A DNA stretch of 64,000 nt from Leptolinea sp. HRD-7 (GCA_024363285.1 AP024710.1:3256001-3320000); one strand, 5' to 3'. Shown: positions 28,721-38,809, numbered from the stretch's first letter. The notes: generated from the letters alone by a model not told the origin. Translations and numbers: made by a program.

Positions 28721-30133
28721 ATGTATTCACTGGCCGATCTACTTGACGCACTAACAGGCAGACATTTTGATGCGTTCCGCATGCTCATTTCAGATGCGGC
28801 CATTGATTCTCGTCAGGTTACGCCATCTTCGTTGTTTGTCGCGCTCCCCGGCGAACGTGCTGACGGCCATGATTACCTCCAAAAAGCGTTTGAAAATGGT
28901 GCTCTGGCAGCTATAGTCCAGAAGGATGTATCCTCTGACTTCCGTATGGTTGACCTGCGCCAGCCTCTGCCAGAAGATTTCAGGTTACCGAAAGCACCTT
29001 TTTGCCTCAGGGTAGATGACTCGCTTAAAGCACTTCAGCAGGCTGCGGCACACTGGCGGAATAAATTATCGGTTCGCGTAATCGGAATTACCGGCTCTGT
29101 CGGGAAATCAACCACCAAAGAATTAACCGCCGAGGTTCTTTCCCGGCGATTTTCAGTCATTAAAAATCCCGGCAACTATAACAACGAAATTGGATTGCCA
29201 TTGACCATGCTGCGCATCACTCGCGCCACAGAAATAGCCGTTTTGGAAATGGGCTTTTTTGTGCCCGGCGAGATCAAATTCCTGTGCGATCTGGCCCATC
29301 CTGAAATCGGTGTGGTCACCAATATCGGAACCGTCCATGCGGAACGCGCGGGTTCGCAGGAAACTATTGCCCGCGGTAAAGCGGAACTCGTAGAAAATCT
29401 GCCCGCCAATGGAACTGCCATTTTAAATATGGATGATCCCTGGGTTCGATGGATGGCGGATCGATCGAACGCACCGGTTTTTCGGTATGGTATCGAATCC
29501 GATGCCGATATCACAGTCAGCCATATTGTCGGACGGGGGTTATCCGGCATTGAATTTACGCTAAATTACCAGGGACAGTCTCGTCGGTTGCAGGTTCCGA
29601 TCCTTGGGAAACACTCTGTGCTCACAGTTTTGCGCGCCGCTGCGGTTGGATTTGCCACTGGAATGACCTGGGACGAAGTCATTGACGGGCTTCAATCCAG
29701 CACATCTCAACTCAGGCTTACTGCCATTCATACCCGGCGTGGAGCGCTGGTATTGGATGATACCTATAACGCGTCTCCCGAATCTACCGTTGCGGCGCTC
29801 GACCTTTTATCTGAAATTCCAGGCCGCCATGTTGCCGTGTTGGGTGATATGTTGGAACTCGGACAGTACGAAGTAGCCGGTCATCGATGGGTAGGTGAAA
29901 AAGCGGCTTCCGTGGCCAAACAACTGATCACTGTGGGGCAGCGAGCACGGATTATCGCAGATGCCGCCCGCGAGAGCGGAATGCCGATTACATCGATTAC
30001 CTGTGTGGAAAAATCGGCTGACGCGGCTGAAATCCTCCGGACGCAATTGGATGAACGCGATGTTGTTCTGATTAAAGGGTCTCATGGCATGAGAATGGAC
30101 CGCATTATTACCGAAATTGAGGCAACGATATGA
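28721..30133 (+). CDS. murF: UDP-MurNAc-tripeptide--D-Ala-D-Ala ligase MurF
   Basis: 470-residue Mur ligase adding D-Ala-D-Ala to the UDP-MurNAc-tripeptide. P-loop GITGSVGKSTTKE (122-134), NYNNEIGLPLTML, and the C-terminal LDDTYNASPES with LGDMLELG identify MurF. It follows ftsI directly; a murE, normally here, is absent. Stop overlaps mraY by 4 bases. Confidence 0.96.
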   Translation: MYSLADLLDALTGRHFDAFRMLISDAAIDSRQVTPSSLFVALPGERADGHDYLQKAFENGALAAIVQKDVSSDFRMVDLRQPLPEDFRLPKAPFCLRVDDSLKALQQAAAHWRNKLSVRVIGITGSVGKSTTKELTAEVLSRRFSVIKNPGNYNNEIGLPLTMLRITRATEIAVLEMGFFVPGEIKFLCDLAHPEIGVVTNIGTVHAERAGSQETIARGKAELVENLPANGTAILNMDDPWVRWMADRSNAPVFRYGIESDADITVSHIVGRGLSGIEFTLNYQGQSRRLQVPILGKHSVLTVLRAAAVGFATGMTWDEVIDGLQSSTSQLRLTAIHTRRGALVLDDTYNASPESTVAALDLLSEIPGRHVAVLGDMLELGQYEVAGHRWVGEKAASVAKQLITVGQRARIIADAARESGMPITSITCVEKSADAAEILRTQLDERDVVLIKGSHGMRMDRIITEIEATI

Positions 30134-31122
30134 AAGAGACATCGCTTTCCCTTACCCTTACCGGACTGGCTTTTATGATGACTGTTATCTGGGGAGGACC
30201 GTTAATCCGCATTCTCCATCATTTCCGAATCGGTAAGTTGATCCGTTTTGAAGGCCCCAACAGTCATATAACGAAAATGGGCACCCCCACCATGGGCGGC
30301 TGGATGGTTATCGTTCCGGTGGTTATGGTTACACTGCTGATGAATGCTTCCATCCTTTTCGGTTTTAGAATTTTTTCCACTATCGTCCTTGTCCCGCTAA
30401 CAGTATTGATCGGTTATGGTCTGTTGGGAGCGATCGATGACTGGGAAGGCATCCGCGGCGAGCGCAAGGGACAGGGTATGCGGGCACGAACGAAACTGAT
30501 CATTCAGATCATCTTTGCCATTCCTGTCGCGTTCCTTTTGAAAGATGTTATTCACGCGCCTCAAATGTTCTGGCCAGGCGTGTACGATGCTTTTGATCTT
30601 GGGATCTGGTATATCCCGATTGCCGTGTTTATTATCGTTTCCTGTTCCAATGCCGTTAACTTTACTGACGGGCTGGATGGATTGGCCGGTTTGATCTCAG
30701 CAACCGCGTTTGCCGCCTTCGGCGGCATAGCACTTCTGCAGGGGCAGGATTTCATTGGCCGATTCTGCTTCACTATGGTCGGAGCGTTATTCGGTTTCCT
30801 GTGGTTTAACGTGCACCCGGCCGAATTATTCATGGGTGATTCCGGCAGCCTGGCCATCGGAGCCACACTGGGTGTTGTCGCGCTAATGACCGGGCAATGG
30901 CTGTTGATCCCCGCGATAGCCATTATTCCGGTCAGCGAAGCCATGAGTGTGGTTTTGCAGATCTTCTACTTCCGTCTCACCAAAGGAAAACGCCTTTTTA
31001 AGATGGCTCCCCTGCACCATCATTTTGAGTTATGCGGCTGGAGTGAAACCCAGGTTGTTCAGCGTTTCTGGCTTGTATCCCTGATGTTTGCCATGGCAGG
31101 CGTGGCGATAGCGATGGTATAG
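30130..31122 (+). CDS. mraY: Phospho-MurNAc-pentapeptide transferase MraY
   Basis: 330-residue polytopic membrane enzyme making lipid I from UDP-MurNAc-pentapeptide and undecaprenyl phosphate. Motifs: GTPTMGG near 53-59, AIDDWEG, the Mg/catalytic NAVNFTDGLDGLA, FMGDSGSLAIGA and the C-terminal LHHHFE. Helices and length are normal. Coupled to murF, 2 bases before murD. Confidence 0.97.
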   Translation: MKETSLSLTLTGLAFMMTVIWGGPLIRILHHFRIGKLIRFEGPNSHITKMGTPTMGGWMVIVPVVMVTLLMNASILFGFRIFSTIVLVPLTVLIGYGLLGAIDDWEGIRGERKGQGMRARTKLIIQIIFAIPVAFLLKDVIHAPQMFWPGVYDAFDLGIWYIPIAVFIIVSCSNAVNFTDGLDGLAGLISATAFAAFGGIALLQGQDFIGRFCFTMVGALFGFLWFNVHPAELFMGDSGSLAIGATLGVVALMTGQWLLIPAIAIIPVSEAMSVVLQIFYFRLTKGKRLFKMAPLHHHFELCGWSETQVVQRFWLVSLMFAMAGVAIAMV

Positions 31123-31124
31123 CG

Positions 31125-32507
31125 ATGAAAGACTGGACGAAGGAAAATGTTTTGATCATTGGCGCTGCCCGTCAGGGATTGGCCCTGACGCGCTACCTGT
31201 GTACCAAAGGATGCCATGTCACATTGAATGACAGCCGCACCCGCGATCAGCTTCAAAAAGCGATTGATTCTCTTTCCGATCTTTCAGTAGATCTAGTTCT
31301 GGGTAGTCACCCGTTGGAAGCTCTCAATGGGATTACCCTGGTGTGCATTTCAGGCGGCGTGTCTCCCGAAATGCCTCTGGTTGCAGAAGCACGCAACCGG
31401 AACATTCCCGTCTCCAATGATGCCCAGATATTCATGGAAACGGTGCCCTGCAAAACCATTGGCATTACCGGATCAGCCGGTAAAACTACCACCACCACAC
31501 TGGTCGGACGGATCTGCCGTGCAGGTGCAAAACCAGACCAGAAAGTCTGGGTAGGTGGAAATATTGGAACTCCATTGATCTCTTTTGTAGACGAGATGAA
31601 ACCAACCGATCTGGTTATTCTTGAGCTCTCCAGTTTCCAATTGGAGTTAATGACCACATCACCCAATATCAGTGCCGTACTGAACATCACCCCCAATCAT
31701 CTTGACCGCCACGGCACTATGGACGCGTACAAAGCAGCCAAAGCCCGTATCCTCGATTTTCAAAAACCGGAGGATTGTGCCATCCTGTGCCGTGACGATG
31801 CCGGCTCATCTTCCCTGATTTCCAATGTAAGGGGAAAGCTGATCACCTTTGGCTGGAACCTGCCCATTGACCGTAATCCGGGTACTTATTTGAAAGATTC
31901 TGAGTTGGTTTTTGTTGAGAACGAAATTGAGACACCATTAATTTCCCGCGATGATATTTCCCTCCGCGGCGACCATAATGTGCTTAATGCTCTCGCAGCC
32001 TGTGCTATCACGTACGCGGCCGGATTTAAACCATCCGACATGGTTGCAGGAATAAAAGATTTCGCGGGAGTTGACCATCGTCTGGAATATGTAGACACAG
32101 TCAACGGAGCGGCCTGGTATAACGATTCAATTGCCACGGCTCCAGAACGAACTATAGCAGCCATTCGTTCCTTTTCTGAACCACTGGTTTTGCTGATCGG
32201 CGGACGTGACAAGAAACTCCCATGGGAAGATCTGGCTGAATTAATCAAGCAACGTGTTGACCACGTTATCGTTTTTGGTGAAGCCGCGCCAAAAATTCTG
32301 GACGCGTTACAGAAAGTACAAACCGAACCGCCCTCATTCACAATTGACTGCGCGGCCGGTTTAAGTGAAGCGGTGCGTCTGGCATCACTTCGGGCAGAAC
32401 CGGATGATGTAGTTTTACTTTCACCCGGCGGCACCAGCTATGATGAATTTGAAGATTTCGAGGAGCGAGGCGAATGCTTCAGGACACTGGTCAAAAACCT
32501 TCAGTAA
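31125..32507 (+). CDS. murD: UDP-MurNAc-L-Ala--D-Glu ligase MurD
   Basis: 460-residue Mur ligase adding D-glutamate to UDP-MurNAc-L-Ala. P-loop GITGSAGKTTTT (113-124), LELSSFQLE, NITPNHLDRHG and DHNVLNALAA are present, with the C-terminal SPGGTSYDEFEDFEERG typical of MurD. Overlaps ftsW by 34 bases. Confidence 0.96.
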   Translation: MKDWTKENVLIIGAARQGLALTRYLCTKGCHVTLNDSRTRDQLQKAIDSLSDLSVDLVLGSHPLEALNGITLVCISGGVSPEMPLVAEARNRNIPVSNDAQIFMETVPCKTIGITGSAGKTTTTTLVGRICRAGAKPDQKVWVGGNIGTPLISFVDEMKPTDLVILELSSFQLELMTTSPNISAVLNITPNHLDRHGTMDAYKAAKARILDFQKPEDCAILCRDDAGSSSLISNVRGKLITFGWNLPIDRNPGTYLKDSELVFVENEIETPLISRDDISLRGDHNVLNALAACAITYAAGFKPSDMVAGIKDFAGVDHRLEYVDTVNGAAWYNDSIATAPERTIAAIRSFSEPLVLLIGGRDKKLPWEDLAELIKQRVDHVIVFGEAAPKILDALQKVQTEPPSFTIDCAAGLSEAVRLASLRAEPDDVVLLSPGGTSYDEFEDFEERGECFRTLVKNLQ

Positions 32508-33730
32508 TCTCTCAGACCGCTGAACTGGCGGCAAAAACCCAGCGATGGCTTCGTATGGGTATTGATGTCCCGCTGATCCTGGCGATCATCACCCTGCTTC
32601 TCTTCGGACTGCTTATGGTCTATTCTTCCAGTTGGAAATTCTCCATTCAACTGGGGCAGCCGGCAGCGTATATGTTCATTCGTCAGATCGTCTGGGTAAT
32701 TCTGGGTACCTTCTTACTGGTGTTACTTAGCCGTATTGACTATCACCGCTACAGCAAATTAATGCTTCCGGCTATGATTGGCACGTATGCGTTGTTGATC
32801 GTGGTGTTGGTTTTACGTGATACCCGTCTTGGTGCCGACCGCACCATCTTGTTTGGTTCTGTGCAACCTTCGGAACTGGCGAAAGTTGTCACCGTGCTTT
32901 ACCTTAGCTTCTGGTTAAACAACCACAAACCCGTTTTGAATAATTTCACTATGGGTATTATCCCTATGTTGCTGTTATTGGGCATAAATGCCGGGCTGGT
33001 ACTTCTTCAACCTGACATCAGCGCGGCAGCCACAATCATCGTTCTGGGTGGGATCCTCTTCTACCTGGCCGGTGGTGATATGAAAAAGATCGTTTTTGTA
33101 ATCCTGGGTGTGGCTTTTTTTGGTGCGATTGTCGTCAGTGTAAGTGCCACCGGACGTATCCGCATGCTCGACTATATAAACGGTCTTCAGAATCCGGTAC
33201 AGGCGTCTTATCATGTGCAACGTTCTCTGGAAGCAATTGTCAAAGGCGGACTGTTTGGAGTTGGAATAGGGCGTGCGACGACCAAGTTTACCGGCTTGCC
33301 GGTAGCCCCGACTGATTCAATTTTTGCGGTAATAATGGAAGAAACCGGACTTATTGGTGCCCTATTTGTGATCGGGTTATACATTCTTATCTTATGGCGC
33401 GGATTGTATATTGCCAATAAAGCGCCCGATCCTCTGGGGAAATTACTGGCCGCGGGACTGACAATCTGGATTTTCATGGAAGCGGCCATTAATATGGGTG
33501 TTATGGTCAACCTGATACCATTCGCGGGTAATGCTTTACCGCTAATCAGTGCTGGTGGTTCCAGCCTGACCACAACCATGATGAGTTTTGGTGTGATCCT
33601 AAATGTGGCTCGAACCACAAGAGGCGTCATTCCGGAAAGGAGACCTGCCAGTGCGATTGTTGATTTGCGCGGGTGGGACCGGAGGGGGGGTGTACCCCGC
33701 TCTGGCCGTTTTACAAACACTCGGAACTGA
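32474..33730 (+). CDS. ftsW: Septal lipid II polymerase FtsW
   Basis: 418-residue SEDS family glycosyltransferase, partner of FtsI. About ten hydrophobic helices; LQPDISAAATI, the SYHVQRSLEAIVKGGLFGVGIG stretch in parts and GGSSLTTTMMSFG identify the family. It starts inside the 3' end of murD after GAGG and ends about 80 bases beyond the murG start. The C-terminal 30 residues are basic, probably cytoplasmic. Confidence 0.94.
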   Translation: MLQDTGQKPSVISQTAELAAKTQRWLRMGIDVPLILAIITLLLFGLLMVYSSSWKFSIQLGQPAAYMFIRQIVWVILGTFLLVLLSRIDYHRYSKLMLPAMIGTYALLIVVLVLRDTRLGADRTILFGSVQPSELAKVVTVLYLSFWLNNHKPVLNNFTMGIIPMLLLLGINAGLVLLQPDISAAATIIVLGGILFYLAGGDMKKIVFVILGVAFFGAIVVSVSATGRIRMLDYINGLQNPVQASYHVQRSLEAIVKGGLFGVGIGRATTKFTGLPVAPTDSIFAVIMEETGLIGALFVIGLYILILWRGLYIANKAPDPLGKLLAAGLTIWIFMEAAINMGVMVNLIPFAGNALPLISAGGSSLTTTMMSFGVILNVARTTRGVIPERRPASAIVDLRGWDRRGGVPRSGRFTNTRN

Positions 33731-34748
33731 CGCGAACTCCGTTTTATGGGTAGGAGGAGAAGGCGGAATGGAAGCTGAAATGATCACACGATTGTCCATT
33801 CCGTTTACTTCGATTCCGGCCGCCGGCGTGCATGGTGTGGGCCTTAAAACCCTGCCATCGAATATCGCGCGCCTGTTGCGTGGAGTGGCCGCGTCTCGCC
33901 GTATTCTGGCAGATTTTAAACCGGATGCGCTGTTATTTACCGGGGGATACGTTGCTGTCCCTATGGCTGTTGCAGCCAGAAAGTTACCATCCCTTCTTTA
34001 CACACCCGATATCGAACCAGGTTTGGCCATCAAAGCCATTGCCCGCTTCTCAAACTGCATCGCGTTGACTGCGCCAGAGTCGAAAGCATTCTTCCGTTAT
34101 CATAAACACCTGGAAATAACCGGCTACCCTACCCGCCCCGGTCTGAATAATTGGAAAAAGGCGGATGCGCTGAAGCATTTTGGATTAAATGAATCAAAAC
34201 CCGTCCTCTTCATTTTTGGAGGCAGCAAAGGCGCGCAATCCATCAATGAAGCTGTGTTTGACCTGTTGCCCCAATTGCTGGACCGTGTCCAGATCCTGCA
34301 TGTCACCGGGCAGGCGCATATTGAAAAAGCCGAAGCGGTCAAAGACGGGCTCCCTAATTCATCCGGTTACCATCCACTACCATATCTGCATGAAGATATG
34401 GGCGCCGCGTTTACCGCGGCTGATTTGACTGTCTGCCGGGCAGGTGCGTCCACTCTCGGAGAGTTGCCGTTGTTCGGTCTACCGGCCATTCTGGTCCCAT
34501 ACCCGTATGCATGGCGTTATCAGAAAACCAACGCGGATTACCTTGTACGAAATAGCGGCGCGTTGATGGTAAAAAATGAAGATTTGAAAGCCGGACTGCT
34601 CCCCGCAGTTCTGAGTCTGCTTGACTCGCCGGAGAAAATGCAATCCATGCGTGAGAACATGCGGCGACTGGCTACACCTGACGCGGCAGAAAAACTTGCG
34701 GACATCCTTCGCAACCTCGCCAACAAAAAGAAAGGACCCAACTCATGA
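33651..34748 (+). CDS. murG: UDP-GlcNAc transferase MurG
   Basis: 365-residue GT28 enzyme converting lipid I to lipid II at the inner membrane face. The N-terminal GGTGGGVYPALAV (about 7-19) is the G-loop (GGTGGH type with Gly/Val in place of the usual His), and FGGSKGAQSIN, CRAGASTLGEL and PYPYAWRYQKTNADYL are the UDP-GlcNAc site. The GTG at 33651 follows GGAG and begins the family sequence; the gene overlaps ftsW by 80 bases in another frame. Confidence 0.94.
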   Translation: MRLLICAGGTGGGVYPALAVLQTLGTDANSVLWVGGEGGMEAEMITRLSIPFTSIPAAGVHGVGLKTLPSNIARLLRGVAASRRILADFKPDALLFTGGYVAVPMAVAARKLPSLLYTPDIEPGLAIKAIARFSNCIALTAPESKAFFRYHKHLEITGYPTRPGLNNWKKADALKHFGLNESKPVLFIFGGSKGAQSINEAVFDLLPQLLDRVQILHVTGQAHIEKAEAVKDGLPNSSGYHPLPYLHEDMGAAFTAADLTVCRAGASTLGELPLFGLPAILVPYPYAWRYQKTNADYLVRNSGALMVKNEDLKAGLLPAVLSLLDSPEKMQSMRENMRRLATPDAAEKLADILRNLANKKKGPNS

Positions 34749-35284
34749 TCAGCCTTCAAGTGATATTCTGGCTGCTTGTGATCATTTTTGCCATCATCGG
34801 TGCAGTTCGCTGTTGGGCCAGCGAGCTTTTGGTCACATTCTCCAGTGTTCTGGCATTATTTATTCTATTCATCCTGGAAAACTATGCGGGGTTCGCCAGC
34901 GAAAGCCCGCTATTTACACAAGAAGTTCCGCACTTCTGGCTCCAATCAGTCATCTTCCTTGGACTAATTGTTTTTGGCTACCAGGCGCCTAACCTTCCCG
35001 CGTTGGCTGGCCATATGCGTTTCGCCAATCGCTCTCCTCTCGACCATCTGGCCGGTGCGTTGCTGGGAGCCATCAACGGATTCTTCATCTTTGGCAGCCT
35101 GTGGTTTTTTATGGACGCAGCCGGTTATCCGTTTTCCATTATTTCAGCTCCGGCAGCCGGCACCGAAATTGGTGACGCGGCCATTAATTTACTGGCATAC
35201 CTTCCACCCAACTGGATGGTCTCGCCGGCTATTTATTTCCTTACCGGCCTTGCTCTGGCGCTCGTTGTGGTGGCATTCCTATGA
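34745..35284 (+). CDS. CvpA-like integral membrane protein
   Basis: 179-residue protein with five hydrophobic stretches. The segment PLDHLAGALLGAINGFFIFG resembles the conserved helix pair of CvpA (colicin V production) family proteins, but overall similarity is weak to the eye. It is inserted between murG and murC with 4-base ATGA overlaps on both sides, so it is translated with the dcw cluster. CvpA function is poorly known; placement suggests a role in envelope growth or lipid II export. This is inference. Confidence 0.6.
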   Translation: MISLQVIFWLLVIIFAIIGAVRCWASELLVTFSSVLALFILFILENYAGFASESPLFTQEVPHFWLQSVIFLGLIVFGYQAPNLPALAGHMRFANRSPLDHLAGALLGAINGFFIFGSLWFFMDAAGYPFSIISAPAAGTEIGDAAINLLAYLPPNWMVSPAIYFLTGLALALVVVAFL

Positions 35285-36708
35285 CAAACCGCGTGCACTT
35301 TATTGGTATTGGAGGCACCGGACTTTCGGCCATCGCGAAAGTTCTGGTTGAGAAGGGTTGGCAAGTCAGCGGTTCTGACCGCTCCTCTTCGCCCTATCTC
35401 CAGGAGCTTGAAAAACTGGGGGTAAAACTGTATATCGGCCATTCGTCTGAAAACATCAAAGATGTTGACGTTGTGGTGCGTTCCTCTGCCGTGCCGGATG
35501 ATAATGTTGAAGTCATTTCTGCCCGTGAAAAAGGCATTCCCGTACAGAAACGCGTTGACTTCCTGCCCACCGTTATAGGCAACCAGGCTTGCATCGCGGT
35601 CTCCGGTACCCATGGCAAAACCACAACCACCGCGATGATCGCCTGGATCCTCACCAAAGCTGGAATGGATCCGTCATTCATCATCGGGAGTGTCTCTAAG
35701 AACCTTGGGACAAACGCTCACGCCGGCAAAGGTGAATTCTTTGTCATCGAAGCGGATGAATACGATTCCATGTTCCTCGGTCTGCGGCCGTTTATCGCCG
35801 TGGTGACCAACGTGGAACACGATCATCCAGATTGCTACCCCACCCCGAAATCGTACACCCAGGCGTTCCTCAATTTTCTATCTAATCTCGAACCCCGGGG
35901 AGCTGTCATTTTGTGCGCGGATAACGCCGGCGCCATGGATGTGCGATTCAAATTACCCCCCAACAAGCCGGTGTTCACTTATTCATCGTATTTATTACTG
36001 GAAAGTGACCCGAACAGCAATCAACAGAACGCGGATTACATACTGACTCGCTCAGATGACGGAACGTTTCACCTTTGTACGCAGGAACCGCTGCATGTAC
36101 GCAAAGAAGTTTTGCCGATGTCGGTCGGAATGCCCGGTATTCATGTTTTGCAGAATGGCATGTCTGCGGCAATTGCCTGTATGACGCTCGGTGTTGACCC
36201 GGCCGAGATCAGCCAGGCTTTAAGTGATTTTTCGGGTACCGGCCGCCGCTTCGAAATTGTGGGCGACCAAAACGGTATAACACTGATTGACGACTATGCG
36301 CATCATCCTACCGAAATTCGAGCCACCATCCAGGCGGCTCGATTGGCTTACCCCGGACGCCGCCTCTGGGTCGTCTGGCAGCCGCATACCTTCAGCCGTA
36401 CTCAGACCCTTATCGCTGATTACACCCGCGAGGTTTCACTGGCAGACCGGTTGGTAGTCACCGAGGTATTTGCCGCCCGTGAAAAACCCAACGGCTTTTC
36501 AGCTCTTGAAGTGGTTCAGGCGGTGAAGAATATACCGGCAGAATTTGCCCCAACACTGGATTACGCTGTAACTCACCTTGAATCAAACCTGCAATCCGGT
36601 GACGTAGTGCTGGTACTTTCGGCCGGTGACGCTATTCAGATAAATAAGAAATTGCTTCAATCTCCACGTTTTAACAATTCGAAAGAACCTTTCGGGGTGA
36701 AAAAATGA
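35281..36708 (+). CDS. murC: UDP-MurNAc--L-Ala ligase MurC
   Basis: 475-residue Mur ligase adding L-Ala, the first peptide residue. HFIGIGGTGLSAIA (6-19), P-loop SGTHGKTTTTAM (from about 108), EADEYDSMFL, NVEHDHPDCYP and DDYAHHPTEIRAT are all MurC features. Coupled to the CvpA-like gene and murB by ATGA overlaps. Confidence 0.97.
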   Translation: MTNRVHFIGIGGTGLSAIAKVLVEKGWQVSGSDRSSSPYLQELEKLGVKLYIGHSSENIKDVDVVVRSSAVPDDNVEVISAREKGIPVQKRVDFLPTVIGNQACIAVSGTHGKTTTTAMIAWILTKAGMDPSFIIGSVSKNLGTNAHAGKGEFFVIEADEYDSMFLGLRPFIAVVTNVEHDHPDCYPTPKSYTQAFLNFLSNLEPRGAVILCADNAGAMDVRFKLPPNKPVFTYSSYLLLESDPNSNQQNADYILTRSDDGTFHLCTQEPLHVRKEVLPMSVGMPGIHVLQNGMSAAIACMTLGVDPAEISQALSDFSGTGRRFEIVGDQNGITLIDDYAHHPTEIRATIQAARLAYPGRRLWVVWQPHTFSRTQTLIADYTREVSLADRLVVTEVFAAREKPNGFSALEVVQAVKNIPAEFAPTLDYAVTHLESNLQSGDVVLVLSAGDAIQINKKLLQSPRFNNSKEPFGVKK

Positions 36709-37676
36709 CGCAACCAACAGATCTGTCATCCTCCATCATCCCCACCCTGCGCGAAAAATATGGCGAATTGCTGCAGGAAAATGTTGTGCTGGCAAATTAC
36801 ACCACCGCAAAAGTGGGCGGTCCAGCAGACGCTTTGATCGTCGCCTCTTCCAGCCAGGAATTGGAAGATATCTTCACTACACTGTGGAAACTTAATTGTC
36901 CGGTACGACTTCTGGCAAGTGGAGCCAACGTACTTTTCAGTGACGCGGGATTCCGCGGTGTAGTAGTTTTGAATCACGCTCGTAACGTCAAGATCGACCT
37001 GCATCATGAAACCCCGTCTGTCTGGGCGGAAAGTGGTGCTAACCTGGCAAGCATGGCTCGCCAGGCCGGCTTACGTAATCTGACCGGTATGGAATGGGCA
37101 ACAACTGTCCCTGGCTCTGTCGGCGGAGCCGTGTATGGTAATGCCGGTGCCTTTGGTTCGAATACAGCAGCCTCATTAAAAGTGGCCGAAATCTTGCACC
37201 CAACAGAAGGGAAACAGGAATGGCCGGTAGAAAAACTGGAATACGGATACCGTACCAGCTGGTTGAAGAGGAATCCGGGCAAGGTCATTATTCTCTCCGC
37301 CCGGTTTGAACTCTCTTCCGGCCAGCCTGAAGCCATTCAGGCTAAAATGTCCGAGTTTTCCGCCCGCCGCCGGGAAACGCAGCCGCAGGGAGCCAGCATG
37401 GGCTCAACGTTTAAGAACCCGGAAGGCGACTACGCTGCAAGGTTGATCGAAGCAGCCGGATTGAAAGGTACCCGCGTGGGAGGCGCTCAGATCAGCGAAA
37501 AGCACGCAAATTTCTTTATTAATGTCAATAACGCAACAGCTTCGGATTACTACTCGCTGATCCAATTGGCGAAAAGCAGAGTATCTGAGGCTTTCGGCGT
37601 TTCGCTTGAACTGGAAATTGAACTGGTAGGAGATTTCTCCGTCGGTTCACAAAAATCCTCTGGCAATAGAGAGTAA
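36705..37676 (+). CDS. murB: UDP-N-acetylenolpyruvoylglucosamine reductase MurB
   Basis: 323-residue FAD enzyme making UDP-MurNAc. The N-terminal NYTTAKVGGPADAL, FAD-binding LLASGANVLFSD, GMEWATTVPGSVGGAVYGNAGAFG in parts, YRTSWLK and the substrate loop GASMGSTFKNP with Ser are present. Form with YRxS indicates type IIa/b. Adjacent to ddl with a 6-base gap. A short, polar C-tail follows the catalytic Glu region. Confidence 0.96.
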   Translation: MTQPTDLSSSIIPTLREKYGELLQENVVLANYTTAKVGGPADALIVASSSQELEDIFTTLWKLNCPVRLLASGANVLFSDAGFRGVVVLNHARNVKIDLHHETPSVWAESGANLASMARQAGLRNLTGMEWATTVPGSVGGAVYGNAGAFGSNTAASLKVAEILHPTEGKQEWPVEKLEYGYRTSWLKRNPGKVIILSARFELSSGQPEAIQAKMSEFSARRRETQPQGASMGSTFKNPEGDYAARLIEAAGLKGTRVGGAQISEKHANFFINVNNATASDYYSLIQLAKSRVSEAFGVSLELEIELVGDFSVGSQKSSGNRE

Positions 37677-37682
37677 TTATTA

Positions 37683-38798
37683 ATGGAAAAGAAAATTCGC
37701 ATTGGTGTAATTTTCGGGGGACGTTCCGGCGAGCATGCCGTTTCATTGATGTCAGCGCGTTCTGTATTGTCGGTTATGGACCCGAAAAAATATTCCATTA
37801 CGTGCATTGGCATTTCAAAAAAAGGGGAATGGTACACCGGTGACTCTGTACTTGAAGCTCTTGAAAATGATGACGTGTCAGGATTGCAAAAAGCCATCCT
37901 GAAACCTGTGCCCGGTGCGGCAAAGCTGTATCGCGTCACGGGTATTGATACTGAAAAGAAGCTCGAACTGGCTGCAGAACTGGATGTCATCTTCCCGGTT
38001 CTGCACGGCACATTCGGTGAAGACGGCACTCTGCAGGGACTGCTGGAACTGGCTGACGTTGCGTATGTGGGTTCCGGGGTACTTGGTTCTTCGGTTGGAA
38101 TGGACAAAGGCCTCTTTAAAGATGTGATGCGAGCGCATAACATCCCGGTTGTTGAATCCATTACAGTATCACGCCATGAGATCGAAGCAGATCTGAACGC
38201 CGTGATCAGCAAGGCAGAAGCGTTGGCCGGCTATCCGTTCTTTGTCAAACCAGCCAACCTTGGATCATCGGTGGGAATCTCCAAGTGCCGCAGCCGGGCT
38301 GACTTGCTGGAAGGCATTATGGATGCCGCGCGCTTTGACCGCCGTATACTGATCGAACGCGGACTCGTCAACCCTCGTGAGATCGAGATCAGCGTGCTGG
38401 GAAATCAGGAACCCCGCGCCTCGGTGGCCGGTGAGATCATACCAGAGGCTGACTTCTATTCCTACTCCGCCAAATACCTTGATGGCAGCTCACGCCTGAA
38501 CATCCCGGCCGACCTGCCCGCAGAGACCTCCGAAGCCATGCGTGCCATGGCAGTGGAAGCGTATAAAGCTATTGACTGTGCCGGTATGGCCCGTGTTGAC
38601 TTTCTCCTTGACCGGGAAACCGGTCAGTATTACCTCAATGAATTGAACACCCTGCCGGGCTTCACCAAGATCAGTATGTATCCAAAACTTTGGGAAGCCA
38701 CCGGTCTTTCTTACCCGCAGCTTATTGACCGGCTGGTAGACCTTGCATTTGAACGCAAAGCAGACCGCGATCACACTGTTCGCATCTACGAAGGATAA
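37683..38798 (+). CDS. ddl: D-alanine--D-alanine ligase
   Basis: 371-residue ATP-grasp enzyme making D-Ala-D-Ala for MurF. GVIFGGRSGEHAVSLMSA (8-25), LHGTFGEDGTLQGLLE, PFFVKPANLGSSVGISK and YYLNELNTLPGFT are the family motifs. The residue pair around YSYSAKYLDG fits the D-Ala-D-Ala (Tyr) type rather than the D-Ala-D-Lac type, though this is not certain. Full length; ftsQ follows after 11 bases. Confidence 0.96.
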   Translation: MEKKIRIGVIFGGRSGEHAVSLMSARSVLSVMDPKKYSITCIGISKKGEWYTGDSVLEALENDDVSGLQKAILKPVPGAAKLYRVTGIDTEKKLELAAELDVIFPVLHGTFGEDGTLQGLLELADVAYVGSGVLGSSVGMDKGLFKDVMRAHNIPVVESITVSRHEIEADLNAVISKAEALAGYPFFVKPANLGSSVGISKCRSRADLLEGIMDAARFDRRILIERGLVNPREIEISVLGNQEPRASVAGEIIPEADFYSYSAKYLDGSSRLNIPADLPAETSEAMRAMAVEAYKAIDCAGMARVDFLLDRETGQYYLNELNTLPGFTKISMYPKLWEATGLSYPQLIDRLVDLAFERKADRDHTVRIYEG

Positions 38799-38809
38799 CC
38801 GCAGAAACT

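Noticed and set aside
33603..33650. Longer murG start
   Set aside because: The extra residues have no MurG similarity and lie in ftsW coding DNA; GTG 33651 has an SD.
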